Shown here: in pieces, positions 33,815 through 41,601 of the stretch
Layout: every line of letters starts with the position of its first letter
How positions within the stretch are numbered: the first letter of the stretch is position 1
Source of the DNA: Acuticoccus kalidii
Lineage (GTDB): Bacteria; Pseudomonadota; Alphaproteobacteria; Rhizobiales; Amorphaceae
Assembly: GCF_021556395.1 (NCBI RefSeq)
Contig: NZ_JAKGCS010000010.1
Location: 124,001-188,000 of the forward strand
Direction: 5' to 3'
Length of the DNA stretch: 64,000 nt
Notes under the pieces: model-generated
The model's input: the letters and a program-made list of their open reading frames with translations, nothing else
The model's database searches: none
What the model was told of the DNA's origin: nothing
Program-made: the position numbers and the translations under genes

Positions 33815-35077
33815 TTACGGTTCGGCGATTCCGGCCATCGCGTCGAGCGAATCGAGTTCGGCACGGATGTGCGCGGCCTCCGCCGAGGTGCCGGCGAGGG
33901 CGATGGCGCGGACGAATGCTTCGCGCGCGGCCTCACGGCGACCGAGCGCCTTGAGGACTGCACCGCGCGCGCCGTGAAAATAGAAATAGGCGTCGAGCTC
34001 GCCCGCGAGCGGGTCCATCAGTTCGAGCGCCGCCTCGCCGCCCCGCGCCTTGAAGACCGCGACCGCGCGGTTGAGGCGGATGACGGGGGAGGGGCGCATC
34101 ATTTCGAGCGCCTCATAAAGGTGTTCGATCTCGCTCCAGTTCGTCGCGGCGGCCTCGGGGGCTCTCGCGTGGGTCGCGGCGATCGCGGCCTGGATCTGGT
34201 AGGGGCCGAGATCTCCGGCCGCGAAAGCTCTGACGACGCGTGCGATCCCTTCCTCGATCTCTCCGCGGTCCCACAGGCTGCGATCCTGTGCGTCGAGGAG
34301 GACGATCGCGCCGTCGGCGTCGAACCGGGCGGGGGCGCGGGCGTGGGTGAGGAGCATTAAGGCGAGGAGGCCTTCGAGTTCCGGCTCGTCCGGATAGAGG
34401 CTGAGAAGGAGCCGGGCGAGGCGGATCGCTTCACGCGCCAGCGGGGCGCGCGCACCGGCCTCCGCGACGCCGGTGGTGTAGCCTTCATTGAACATCAGAT
34501 AGACAACGCTCGACACCGCGCCGAGCCGCCTTGCGCGCTCGCTCGGGCCGGGCGGCGCGAACGGAATGTCGGCCTTCGCGATCGTCCGCTTGGCGCGGGT
34601 GATGCGCTGTTCCATCGCCGCCTCGCCGACCAGGAAGGCCCGCGCGATCTGGCCGACCGAGAGACCGCACACGATGCGCAGAGCAAGCGCGATCTGCCGC
34701 GTTGCCGGAAGTTCGGGATCGCAGCAGACGAAGAGGAGGCGCAGGATATCGTCCCGATAGTCGCGCGCGTCGATCCGCTCGGCCGCCCCGTCCTCGACAT
34801 CGGAAAGGTCGGAGAGGTCCGCCTCGTCGGGAAGCGGGGCCTCGCGCGCGCGGCGGCGGGCGGCGTCCACCCCGGCATTACGGCCGACCATGATGAGCCA
34901 GGCGGCGGGCCGTTGGGGCGGCCCCTCGGCGGGCCAGCGGGTGAGCGCCTTGAGGCTCGCCTCCTGGAAGGCCTCCTCGGCGATATCGAGATCGCGGAAA
35001 TAGCGCAGCAGAGCGGCGACGACGCGCGGCCGAACCCCCGCGAGAACCGAGGCCATCCACTCCGCGCTGACGCTCAT
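33815..35077 (-). CDS. ECF42-group RNA polymerase sigma factor
   Basis: 420 aa. Sigma region 2 (VAALLRYFRDLDIAEEAFQEASLKAL, then RPAAWLIMVGRNAGVD) and region 4 (ALRIVCGLSVGQIARAFLVGEAAMEQRITRAKR) are followed by a long C-terminal extension that begins with VYLMFNEGYTTG, the DUF6596 hallmark, and continues as helical repeats (ARAPEAAATNWSEIEHLYEAL, AYFYFHGARGAVLKALGR). This is the ECF42 architecture, in which the extension rather than an anti-sigma factor controls activity. It overlaps the upstream DGPF gene by 4 nt, so its expression depends on the promoter at 35467-35493. Confidence 0.93.
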   Translation of the reverse strand: MSVSAEWMASVLAGVRPRVVAALLRYFRDLDIAEEAFQEASLKALTRWPAEGPPQRPAAWLIMVGRNAGVDAARRRAREAPLPDEADLSDLSDVEDGAAERIDARDYRDDILRLLFVCCDPELPATRQIALALRIVCGLSVGQIARAFLVGEAAMEQRITRAKRTIAKADIPFAPPGPSERARRLGAVSSVVYLMFNEGYTTGVAEAGARAPLAREAIRLARLLLSLYPDEPELEGLLALMLLTHARAPARFDADGAIVLLDAQDRSLWDRGEIEEGIARVVRAFAAGDLGPYQIQAAIAATHARAPEAAATNWSEIEHLYEALEMMRPSPVIRLNRAVAVFKARGGEAALELMDPLAGELDAYFYFHGARGAVLKALGRREAAREAFVRAIALAGTSAEAAHIRAELDSLDAMAGIAEP

Positions 35078-35445
35078 GGCGTGAGCGCTCCGGGTTTGAA
35101 GATCTGCATGGGCCGGATCTCGTAGGCGCCACCGGGATTGGCGGCGCTGAGCGCCTTCGCGATGTCCTGCGCCGCCTCCTGCGTCTCGCAGTCGATCACA
35201 TAAAAGCCGAGGAGCTGTTCTTTCGTTTCCGCGAACGGTCCGTCATGGACCATCGGATCCACCTCGCCGGACCGCACCGTGCGGGCCGTCTGTGTCGGGA
35301 GGAGGCGGACGACGGGGCCGAGCCGCCCCTCGGCGAGGAGCTCGCCGTGCACGACATCGAGCTTGGCGAGGACGGCGTCGTCCTCGGCCTTGGTCCACGT
35401 CATGACGGTCGCTTCGTCGTGGTAGCACATGATTGCAAAGAGCAT
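35074..35445 (-). CDS. YciI/DGPF-domain protein, co-transcribed with ECF42
   Basis: 123 aa. MLFAIMCYHDEATVMTWT opens the alpha/beta barrel, and DPMVHDGPFAETKEQLLGFYVIDCETQEAA carries the DGPF signature; GAYEIRPMQIF is the last strand. Its stop is inside the sigma-factor start (ATGA), so the two are translated together. AGGAAGGGA lies just before the start. It is 17 residues shorter than the paralogue at 33302-33724. Such proteins are thought to serve ECF42-dependent responses, but no reaction is established. Confidence 0.92.
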   Translation of the reverse strand: MLFAIMCYHDEATVMTWTKAEDDAVLAKLDVVHGELLAEGRLGPVVRLLPTQTARTVRSGEVDPMVHDGPFAETKEQLLGFYVIDCETQEAAQDIAKALSAANPGGAYEIRPMQIFKPGALTP

Positions 35446-35466
35446 TGGCGTTCCCTTCCTGTGAAC

Positions 35467-35493
35467 GACGTTCGGGAACGGCGCGTCCCGACA
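35467..35493 (-). promoter_or_regulatory. Candidate ECF42 promoter of the DGPF-sigma operon (autoregulation)
   Basis: On the minus strand TGTCGG (35488-35493) and CGTC (35467-35470) are spaced by 17 nt, with GCCGTTCCC between them as in the promoter at 33771-33797. Transcription would start near 35460, 15 nt before the DGPF start, and include the sigma gene, giving positive feedback. Confidence 0.7.
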
Positions 35494-35585
35494 CGGCCCG
35501 TCTTTTTTCGCATCAATAGGGAGTGGGCGCGGCGGAGCAAGAGACTTCGCGCGGCGGGCGCCGGTCGGTGGTCACCGTCCCGCCG

Positions 35586-35953
35586 CCATGCTTTTTGGCC
35601 AGCGGCTCGACGAGGTCGCCAATCTGCGGCCGATGAAGATCCTGCCCGGCATCACCACGCCTCTGTGCGGCGGCGGGGGATCTCGACTGGGTCATCGTGC
35701 GGGAGAATTCGGAAGGGGAATATTTTGGCGCGGGCGGGCGCGTCCATCGCGGGATGCCGGAGGAGGGCGCGACGGAGATGTCGCTTTTCACCCGCATTGG
35801 GTCGAGCGGGTCATGCGCGAGGCCTTCCGGCTCGCCGAGGGAAAGGCCAAGGGGCCGCTGATGCAAGCGATCGAGCGGGTCTGCGCAGCGTCGATCCTCA
35901 CGCCCGATCGCGGCGGAACGGCGACGGCGAAGGATGCTACCGACGCGATATGA
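35586..35953 (+). pseudogene. Remnant of a tartrate/D-malate (isocitrate-type) dehydrogenase
   Basis: Pieces of one protein appear in different frames: [17 protein letters not shown] (from about 35611), then after a frame change [18 protein letters not shown] and [19 protein letters not shown], then after another [17 protein letters not shown], joined directly to the C-terminal piece [20 protein letters not shown]. The order matches tartrate/malate dehydrogenases of the isocitrate dehydrogenase family. The N-terminal third and about 150 central residues, including most of the metal site, are absent, and at least two frameshifts exist. It cannot make an active enzyme. Confidence 0.8.
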
Positions 35954-36008
35954 CGGGCGATTCGCGGCGACGATCGCCTCGCAGCTTAGGCGGAGGCTGC
36001 GCTGTTCG

Positions 36009-36122
36009 TTTTCGCGACCGGCGGCGGCCGGCCGGAATTTTGCGATCGGCGCGCGCCAGCCGGCGGATTTCGATCGGCGCCCGCCAGCCGGCGGTTTTCG
36101 ATCAGCGCCCGCCAGCCGGCGG
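36009..36122. repeat. Short GC-rich tandem repeat, three to four copies of about 28 bp
   Basis: Copies at 36037-36066 (30 bp), 36067-36094 (28 bp) and 36095-36122 (28 bp) share the core GCCAGCCGGCGG preceded by TTTCGATCGGCGC-like sequence. A more divergent copy precedes them from about 36009. The block ends 9 nt before the stop of the Lrp-domain gene on the other strand, so it may affect its 3' end. Confidence 0.8.
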
Positions 36123-36130
36123 GCTGTGGT

Positions 36131-36367
36131 CTAGAAGGCCTTGAAGGTGATGATGGTCTTCGTGTCGAGGATGCCGGGGACGGCGTGAACCTTCTCATTC
36201 ACGAAGTGGCCGATATCGCTGTCGCGATCGACATAAAACTTCACGAGGAGATCATAGTCGCCTGCGGTGGAATAGATCTCGGACGCGATCTCCGCATCGG
36301 CCAGGGCGTTCGCCACCTCGTAGGCGCGACCGAGCTGCGCTTTGATCAGCACGAAAAATGGCGTCAT
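36131..36367 (-). CDS. Stand-alone Lrp/AsnC ligand-binding (RAM) domain protein
   Basis: 78 aa consisting only of the C-terminal domain of Lrp/AsnC regulators: TPFFVLIKAQLGRAYEVANAL, then EIYSTAGDYDLLVKFYVDRDSDIGHFV and ILDTKTIITFKAF. No helix-turn-helix is encoded and no upstream frame supplies one. These small proteins oligomerise and bind amino acids or similar ligands; their role is mostly unknown. GGAGGAC precedes the start. It is divergent from the thiamin salvage operon, separated by 139 nt up to the riboswitch. Confidence 0.9.
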   Translation of the reverse strand: MTPFFVLIKAQLGRAYEVANALADAEIASEIYSTAGDYDLLVKFYVDRDSDIGHFVNEKVHAVPGILDTKTIITFKAF

Positions 36368-36506
36368 GACGTCCTCCTCCCGCCACTAGAAGCGCAAAGC
36401 GAGGCGCGCCACAAGCCCGCGCGGCCGCCTTGCCGCATCCGGTCGCATGTGGGCAGTCGGGATTGCCACATTTCCCTTTCGCGAACGGCACACTAGATTG
36501 GGGTTT

Positions 36507-36587
36507 TCCAAGGGGGTGCCTGCGGGCTGAGAGGCGCGATGCCGACCCCATGAACCTGATCCGGGTCATTCCGGCGGAGGGATTGGA
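36507..36587 (+). ncRNA. TPP riboswitch (THI box) controlling thiMED
   Basis: Conserved aptamer blocks are intact: GGGGGTGCC, GGCTGAGA, CATGAACCTGATCCGGGTCA and TTCCGGCGGAGGGA. The closing stem pairs TCCAA (36507-36511) with TTGGA (36583-36587). The Shine-Dalgarno-like GGAGGGA (36576-36582) lies inside the 3' conserved part and the ATG follows the closing stem directly, so ligand binding would hide the ribosome site; translational control is inferred. No terminator is seen between it and thiM. Confidence 0.95.
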
Positions 36588-37375
36588 TGAACGATCTGAA
36601 GCACGAAGCCGCGTCCCGAACGGCCCACACCGAATCGGCCGCGCCCGACATCGCGGTCGATATCGCCGCGGTTGGCACCCGCATCGCCGCCGCCATCGAC
36701 CGCCTCGCCGAGGCGCGGCCCCGCGTTCACGCGCTGGTCGCGCCCGTCGCGCAGCCGTTCGTGGCGAACGTCGCGACCGCGGCCGGCATCGACATCTCGA
36801 TGACCGTCGACGCCGACGAGGTCGGCACCATGGCGGCTCACTCCGACGCGCTCCTCGTCAATCTCGGCATGATGGACAAGGCCCGGCGGGAGGGGGCTGT
36901 CGCGGCCGTCGCGTCGGGATGCCCCTTCGTGCTCGACCCGGTGAAGGTCGACCGCTCGCCCAAGCGGCTCGAATTCGCGCTGCGCCTCGCCGACGAATCG
37001 CCCCGTATCGTCAAAGGCAATCGCCGCGAGATGGAGGCGCTCGGCGCCCTGCGCCCCTCGATCGTGACGGCGACCACCGGCCCCGTCGACCGCGTCGCCG
37101 GGGAAGGGCGCTCTGTCTCGCTCGCCAACGGCACCCGCCTTCTCGACAAGGTGATCGCCACCGGCTGCGCCGCGGGCGCGCTGACGGCGGCGATGATCGC
37201 GGTGGAGGACGATCCGTTCGTCGCCTCCCTCGCAGCCCTCGCGCTGATGTCGGTCTCGGCCGAAATCGCGGCCGAGGAGGCGAAGGGGCCGGGCTCCTTC
37301 GCGGTCCACCTTCTCGACACCCTCGCCATGATCGACGGCGAGACGATCCTTTCCCGCTTGCGGCTCGAAACCTGA
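36587..37375 (+). CDS. thiM: Hydroxyethylthiazole kinase
   Basis: 262 aa. After a divergent N-terminus, the ThiM core is seen: RVHALVAPVAQPFVANVATAAG, DALLVNLGMMDKARREGAV, PFVLDPVKVDRSPKR, and the anion-hole/catalytic segment VIATGCAAGALTAAM with the family Cys. It phosphorylates hydroxyethylthiazole for thiamin salvage. The ATG lies at the end of the TPP riboswitch. The gene ends exactly before thiE (no gap). The initial 30 residues are longer than in typical ThiM, and a later start is possible but has no ribosome site. Confidence 0.88.
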   Translation: MNDLKHEAASRTAHTESAAPDIAVDIAAVGTRIAAAIDRLAEARPRVHALVAPVAQPFVANVATAAGIDISMTVDADEVGTMAAHSDALLVNLGMMDKARREGAVAAVASGCPFVLDPVKVDRSPKRLEFALRLADESPRIVKGNRREMEALGALRPSIVTATTGPVDRVAGEGRSVSLANGTRLLDKVIATGCAAGALTAAMIAVEDDPFVASLAALALMSVSAEIAAEEAKGPGSFAVHLLDTLAMIDGETILSRLRLET

Positions 37376-37999
37376 ATGCTTGATCTTTCCGTCTATCTCA
37401 TCCTCGGCCCCGACGTTCCGAACCCGGTCGATCTCGTCCGCAAGGCCACCGCCGGCGGTGTCGGCCTCATCCAGTGGCGCGACAAGGGGGCCTCGACCGC
37501 CGATCAGGTGGCTGCGGTCCGCGCCCTCGTCGCCGCGACCTCGGTCCCGATCCTCGTCAACGACCGGGCGGACGTCGCCGTCGCGGCGGGAGCGGCCGGC
37601 GTCCATGTCGGGCACGGCGATCTGACACCGCACGAGGCGCGGATGATCGTCGGCGACCGGGCGATCGTCGGGCTCACCATCCACTCCCTCGAGGAGGCGG
37701 CGGCGGCGGACGGCGCGCCGATCGACTACGGTTCGGTGGGCGGCGTCTTCGAGACGACGAGCAAGCACAATCCGAACCCGCCGATCGGCCTCGACGGCTT
37801 CACCGCGATCGCCGAGCGGCTGCGGGCGGCGCATCGGATGCCGATCTGCGCGATCGCAGGCATCACCACCGACCGGGCGCGCACGCTCGCGAAGGCGGGC
37901 GCCGACGGCGTTGCCGTGATGAGCGCCATCACCAAGGCCGACGACCCCGAGGCCGCCGCCGCGACGCTGCGCCGGGCGGTGGAGGAGGGGCGGCGATGA
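37376..37999 (+). CDS. thiE: Thiamine-phosphate synthase
   Basis: 207 aa TIM barrel. [15 protein letters not shown] binds the pyrimidine diphosphate, [23 protein letters not shown] and the phosphate-binding [27 protein letters not shown] match ThiE. It condenses HMP-PP and HET-P to thiamin phosphate. It starts one base after the thiM stop and its stop overlaps thiD (ATGA). Full length and active-site residues kept. Confidence 0.93.
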   Translation: MLDLSVYLILGPDVPNPVDLVRKATAGGVGLIQWRDKGASTADQVAAVRALVAATSVPILVNDRADVAVAAGAAGVHVGHGDLTPHEARMIVGDRAIVGLTIHSLEEAAAADGAPIDYGSVGGVFETTSKHNPNPPIGLDGFTAIAERLRAAHRMPICAIAGITTDRARTLAKAGADGVAVMSAITKADDPEAAAATLRRAVEEGRR

Positions 38000-38787
38000 T
38001 CGCGCTCACCATCGCGGGCTCCGATTCCGGCGGCGGCGCCGGTATCCAGGCCGACATCAAGACCTTCTCCGCGCTCGGCGTCTATGGCGCGAGCGTGATC
38101 ACCGCGATCACCGCGCAGAACACGCTCGGCGTCAGCGCCATCCATTCGATCCCGGTCGACATGGTGGAAGCCCAATTCGACGCGGTGATCGGCGATCTCG
38201 ACGTGAAGGCGATCAAGATCGGCATGCTCGCCGATCCGGCGGTGATCGCGCTCCTTGCAAAGAAGCTCGACGGGATCGGTATCCCGGTGGTGCTCGATCC
38301 GGTGATGGTCGCGGCCTCCGGCCACCGTCTCGTCCCGGAAGAGACGGTGAGCGCGCTCTGTGACGCGCTGATCCCGCTCGCGACCCTGATCACGCCGAAT
38401 ATCCCCGAAGCCGCCGTCCTCCTCGGCGAGGCGGAGGCGGACGGGCTCGACATGATGAGGGCGCAGGCCCATCGCCTCGCCGCGCTCGGCCCCGCGGTCC
38501 TCCTCAAAGGCGGGCATATGAGCGGCGAGGCGGCCGATGTTTTCGAGACCGAAGACGGGGTCGAAACGCTGACGTCGCCGCGCGTTGCAACGCGCAACAC
38601 GCACGGGACGGGATGCACCCTGTCGAGTGCGATCGCGGCATCGCTGGCCAAGGGGATGACGCTTCCCGAAGCGGTTCGGGCCGGGAAGACCTATATTTCC
38701 GGTGCGATCGCGGCCGCGGACCGATTGTCGATCGGCAAGGGTCACGGCCCGGTGCATCATTTTCACGCTTTGTGGAACGACGACTGA
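37996..38787 (+). CDS. thiD: Hydroxymethylpyrimidine/phosphomethylpyrimidine kinase
   Basis: 263 aa ribokinase fold. [43 protein letters not shown] is the ThiD N-terminus, [15 protein letters not shown] the substrate/Mg2+ region, and [17 protein letters not shown] the anion hole with the catalytic Cys. It phosphorylates HMP twice to HMP-PP. It overlaps thiE by 4 nt. With thiM and thiE it forms a salvage operon; de novo thiazole and pyrimidine genes (thiC, thiG) are not in the window. Confidence 0.95.
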   Translation: MIALTIAGSDSGGGAGIQADIKTFSALGVYGASVITAITAQNTLGVSAIHSIPVDMVEAQFDAVIGDLDVKAIKIGMLADPAVIALLAKKLDGIGIPVVLDPVMVAASGHRLVPEETVSALCDALIPLATLITPNIPEAAVLLGEAEADGLDMMRAQAHRLAALGPAVLLKGGHMSGEAADVFETEDGVETLTSPRVATRNTHGTGCTLSSAIAASLAKGMTLPEAVRAGKTYISGAIAAADRLSIGKGHGPVHHFHALWNDD

Positions 38788-38930
38788 CCGGGCGCAAAGG
38801 CTGACCCCTCTCGAATGGGGTTCACATAAATTTCGCCGACCGAACGCGCTGCGCCGATGTTGCCGCGCGAGGGCGGCGTTTTATGTTACGTAGAGCAAAG
38901 AATCTTGCGCCGTCTCATGAAACGAGAAGC

Positions 38931-38956
38931 GGAACTCCGTCCTATCAAGGGACGTT
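38931..38956 (+). promoter_or_regulatory. EcfG (general stress response) promoter
   Basis: GGAAC (38931-38935), a 17-nt spacer and CGTT (38953-38956) exactly match the consensus of EcfG, the general stress sigma factor of alphaproteobacteria. The expected start point near 38964 lies about 37 nt before the small membrane peptide and 170 nt before the next gene. Confidence 0.8.
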
Positions 38957-39000
38957 CATAGCATAACAGACGGCGATTTCTGATCCGAGGGAGCAAGCCG

Positions 39001-39075
39001 ATGCACAGTCTGATTTACCTGGTCGGCCTCGTTGTTGTCGTCCTTTTCGTTCTGAACCTGCTCGGATTTGCCTAA
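39001..39075 (+). CDS. 24-aa single-pass membrane peptide
   Basis: A 25-codon frame with a very good ribosome site (GAGGGAG at 38987-38993, 7 nt before ATG). The product is almost wholly hydrophobic: after MHSLIY it runs LVGLVVVVLFVLNLLGFA to the stop at 39073-39075, one membrane helix with no charge. It follows directly the EcfG-type promoter. Small peptides like this are easily missed in annotation; promoter, ribosome site and hydrophobic profile support a real gene. Function unknown; it may bind the membrane proteins encoded next. Confidence 0.7.
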   Translation: MHSLIYLVGLVVVVLFVLNLLGFA

Positions 39076-39133
39076 ATCTGCCGGCATTTGATGCAGCACG
39101 ATAACTTAGGTTCGAGTTTGGAAGGGATACAGC

Positions 39134-39631
39134 ATGTCGGTCAAAGACAATATCGATCGCGAAACCAAAGCGGCGAAAGAAAAAATCGACGAGGCGGCCG
39201 AAACCGTGCGCGATTCCGCTGAACATGCGGGCGCGGACGTCAAGAACGCAGCGCACGCCTATGCCGAAGAAGGCAAGAAATACGCAGCGTCCCACATCTC
39301 CACCTTCGCAAGCGCCGTCCGGCGGGCGAGCGACGAGCTGTCGGAACGCGACCAAGGCATCGCCGCGCGGGTGGTGACCGAGGCCGCCGACGGGCTCGAA
39401 CAGGTGGCCAATTCGATCTCGAACAAGAGCGTCGACGAAATGGTCGTCTCGGTCGAGCGCTTCGCGCGCCGCAACCCGAGCGCCTTCGTCATCGGAACCG
39501 TGCTCGCGGGCGTCGCGCTCGGCCGGTTCGCAAAGTCGAGTTCCGACCGCGCGGCGTCGGAGCGCGAGGAGCCGGAGGACACGATGCGGAACCGGCCAAC
39601 CGTGGGTCCGTCCAACCCTACGAGCCTGTGA
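39134..39631 (+). CDS. DUF883/CsbD-like stress protein with helical repeats and a C-terminal membrane segment
   Basis: 165 aa. The N-terminal half is an amphipathic, Lys/Glu/Ala-rich helix (VKDNIDRETKAAKEKIDEAAE, then AEHAGADVKNAAHAYAEEGKKYAA). A hydrophobic segment NPSAFVIGTVLAGVALGRFA near 117-136 resembles the membrane anchor of DUF883 proteins such as ElaB/YqjD. Those are stationary-phase proteins that bind ribosomes to the membrane or stabilise the envelope. It has GGAAGGGA upstream and is part of the EcfG-type unit. Exact family uncertain. Confidence 0.72.
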   Translation: MSVKDNIDRETKAAKEKIDEAAETVRDSAEHAGADVKNAAHAYAEEGKKYAASHISTFASAVRRASDELSERDQGIAARVVTEAADGLEQVANSISNKSVDEMVVSVERFARRNPSAFVIGTVLAGVALGRFAKSSSDRAASEREEPEDTMRNRPTVGPSNPTSL

Positions 39632-39641
39632 GGCGAGCCTT

Positions 39642-40100
39642 ATGACCCACGATCCACATCGCCCCGAGCGCCCCAGTCCCCTGGCGGAATCGATGGCGCA
39701 TTCCCGCTCGATCCCCGAACTCCTGACAAAGCTGTTCCGCGACATCACGGACCTCTTCCGCAAGGAAGGGGAGCTCATCCGCTCCGAGTTGAACGACAAG
39801 ATCACCCAGCTTCAGATCGGCGTCGGAAAAATTGCCGCGGGAGCGATCACCATCCTCGTCGCGTTGATCGTACTGGCGGACGCCTTGGTCATCGCCGTCG
39901 CGGAAATCATCGGCTCTGTGCCCGCGTCCGAGAACAACACCGGATGGGCTGCCCTCATCGTGGGCGGCGTCTTCGCCGCGATCGGGGCCTTTTTGGTCCG
40001 CAGCGGAACGACGGATCTCAAGGTCGAGAACATCACCCCCGACCGGACCGCGCTCCAGCTACGGCGTGATGCCGAGATGGCGAAGGAGCAAATGCGATGA
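39642..40100 (+). CDS. Holin-X-like (DUF1469) membrane protein
   Basis: 152 aa. SIPELLTKLFRDITDLFRKEGELIRSELNDKI is the charged amphipathic N-terminus of the phage-holin-superfamily/YqjE-type proteins. Two membrane segments follow: IAAGAITILVALIVLADALVI and WAALIVGGVFAAIGAFLV. In proteobacteria these proteins occur in stress operons with DUF883 and DUF3618 proteins (yqjDEK in Escherichia coli) and are not phage-derived. It is 10 nt after the DUF883-like gene and its stop overlaps the next start (ATGA). Confidence 0.85.
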   Translation: MTHDPHRPERPSPLAESMAHSRSIPELLTKLFRDITDLFRKEGELIRSELNDKITQLQIGVGKIAAGAITILVALIVLADALVIAVAEIIGSVPASENNTGWAALIVGGVFAAIGAFLVRSGTTDLKVENITPDRTALQLRRDAEMAKEQMR

Positions 40101-41557
40101 ACCGCACGACGACGCAAATTGAACGCGAGGTCGAAGCGCAACGTTATGAGGTGGAGGAGACCTTGGAAGCTCTTCGCACGAAATTGTCCACGGGACAGAT
40201 CATCGACAGTGTTTCGCGCTCCTTGATGGGCGCGGGTCGCGAAGGAAATGAATTTGTGAGCAATCTTGGCAGACAGGTGAAAGAAAACCCGCTTCCGATC
40301 GCATTGACCGGGATCGGGCTCGCGTGGCTCCTGATGCGTCAGGGGTCGAAAAGCGAATCTGCGCCGAGCATGCCGTCGCGAGCGCAGGTGTCGGGAACGG
40401 CGCGGCGTTCGGTGGAAGGAGCCCGGCGCGAGGCGGTCTATGCTTATGACCGCGCCCGCTATGCGGCCGACGAAGCGCGCCATGGCGCGAAGTATGCGGT
40501 CGATCGCTTGAAGCAGGGCGTCTACGACGTCCGCCGGACCGGCGTGGCGGCTGCGGGCACGGCCTATGACCAGGCCCGCTTCGCCGCCGACGAGGCCCGT
40601 CATGGTGCCGAATATGCCGCCGAGCAGCTGAAGTCGGGCGCCTACGCGGCGAAAGCCTCCGCCTCGGGCTATGCGCACAACGCCTACGACCATGCCGCGT
40701 TCGCGGCGGACGAGGCCAAGCACGGCCTGCGTCATGCCGCCGAGCGGCTGAAGGCGGGTGCCTATAGCGCGAGCGAGACCGGCCAGCAGGCGGCGGCGAC
40801 GGCCTACGATCAGGCGAAATTCGCCGCCGACGAGGCCAAGCACGGCCTCGATTATGCCGCCGAGCAGCTGAAGTCGGGCGCCTATGCGGCGTCGGGTTAT
40901 GCCTCGGGCGCGGCCCAGTCGGCTTATGACCGGGCCCGTTTCGCGGCCGACGAGGCCCGCCATGGCGCGCGTTATGCGGTCGACCGGCTGAAAGAGGGCG
41001 CTTACGCGGTCCAGGACACGGCGTCGAGCACGGCCGATGTGCTGTACGACCACGTCCTCCTCGCGGCCGACGAGGCGCGGCACGGCGCGCAATATGTGAG
41101 CGAGCAGCTCAAGGCGGGCGCCTACGCGGTGGGTGACGCGGCGAGCTACGCGTATGACCATGCACGCGATGCCGCCTATGATGCGGCCCACGCCGCGCGC
41201 CACGCTTCGCGGCGTGCCCGCCGAGGCATCGTCGATTTCGTCACCGAGGAGCCGCTGATCGCGGCCGCCATCGGTGTCGCTGTCGGTGCCGCGATCGGGG
41301 CGGCGATCCCGTCCACGCGGCGTGAGGACGAGCTGATGGGCCGCTATCGCGACAACCTTCGCGATGACGCCTACGACTATGCCGCCGATCAGGTCGATCG
41401 GGCAGGCCGGGTTGCCGAGCGCGTCCTCGCCGAGGCCGAATCCACCGCCGAAGAGGAGGGGCTTATGCCTTCCGACAACGGCAAGACCGTCGCCGACAAG
41501 GCGGAGAAGGTGGTAAAGTCGGCCAAGAACGCGGCGAAGGAAGAAGCAAAGACCTGA
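40097..41557 (+). CDS. DUF3618-type membrane protein with six 40-residue tandem repeats
   Basis: 486 aa. The N-terminus (QIEREVEAQRYEVEETLEALRTKLS, then NPLPIALTGIGLAWLLM at about 64-80) is the DUF3618 unit with a membrane helix. Residues 117-352 consist of six consecutive repeats, five of 40 residues and a sixth of 36, each with YDxAxxAADEAxHGxxYAxxxLKxGAY, followed by a degenerate seventh. The repeats are also visible in DNA as 120-bp units (40445-41152). A Gly/Ala-rich membrane segment, EEPLIAAAIGVAVGAAIGAAI, and a charged tail follow. It is probably an envelope or membrane-curvature protein made under stress; no enzymatic motif is seen. Confidence 0.88.
   Translation: MNRTTTQIEREVEAQRYEVEETLEALRTKLSTGQIIDSVSRSLMGAGREGNEFVSNLGRQVKENPLPIALTGIGLAWLLMRQGSKSESAPSMPSRAQVSGTARRSVEGARREAVYAYDRARYAADEARHGAKYAVDRLKQGVYDVRRTGVAAAGTAYDQARFAADEARHGAEYAAEQLKSGAYAAKASASGYAHNAYDHAAFAADEAKHGLRHAAERLKAGAYSASETGQQAAATAYDQAKFAADEAKHGLDYAAEQLKSGAYAASGYASGAAQSAYDRARFAADEARHGARYAVDRLKEGAYAVQDTASSTADVLYDHVLLAADEARHGAQYVSEQLKAGAYAVGDAASYAYDHARDAAYDAAHAARHASRRARRGIVDFVTEEPLIAAAIGVAVGAAIGAAIPSTRREDELMGRYRDNLRDDAYDYAADQVDRAGRVAERVLAEAESTAEEEGLMPSDNGKTVADKAEKVVKSAKNAAKEEAKT
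40445..41152 (+). repeat. 120-bp in-frame tandem repeats within the DUF3618-type gene
   Basis: Six consecutive units start at 40445, 40565, 40685, 40805, 40925 and 41045 (last unit 108 bp). They code for the 40-residue protein repeats and keep high DNA identity in their first 80 bp. Units 2 and 4 are particularly similar, which suggests recent duplication or gene conversion. Copy number may vary between strains. Confidence 0.9.
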
Positions 41558-41601
41558 CCGAGCCGGGTCGTCCGCGCCGCACTTGGCGTGAAGCGGAAAC
41601 A

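Larger units (their letters stand above)
35446..36130. other. Region without intact genes between the ECF42 operon and the Lrp-domain gene
   Basis: This 685-nt stretch holds the ECF42-type promoter at its left end, the decayed dehydrogenase at 35586-35953 and a GC-rich tandem repeat at 36009-36122. No intact gene is seen. The combination of a broken gene and a repeat suggests an old rearrangement. Confidence 0.6.

Noticed and set aside
36009..36122. CRISPR array
   Set aside because: Copies are directly adjacent with no unique spacers, too few and too variable.
39642..40100. Prophage because of a holin-like gene
   Set aside because: The holin-X/DUF1469 family is chromosomal in stress operons; no other phage gene is present.
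40445..41152. CRISPR-like periodicity
   Set aside because: The 120-bp units are in frame, translate to conserved 40-residue repeats and have no spacers.
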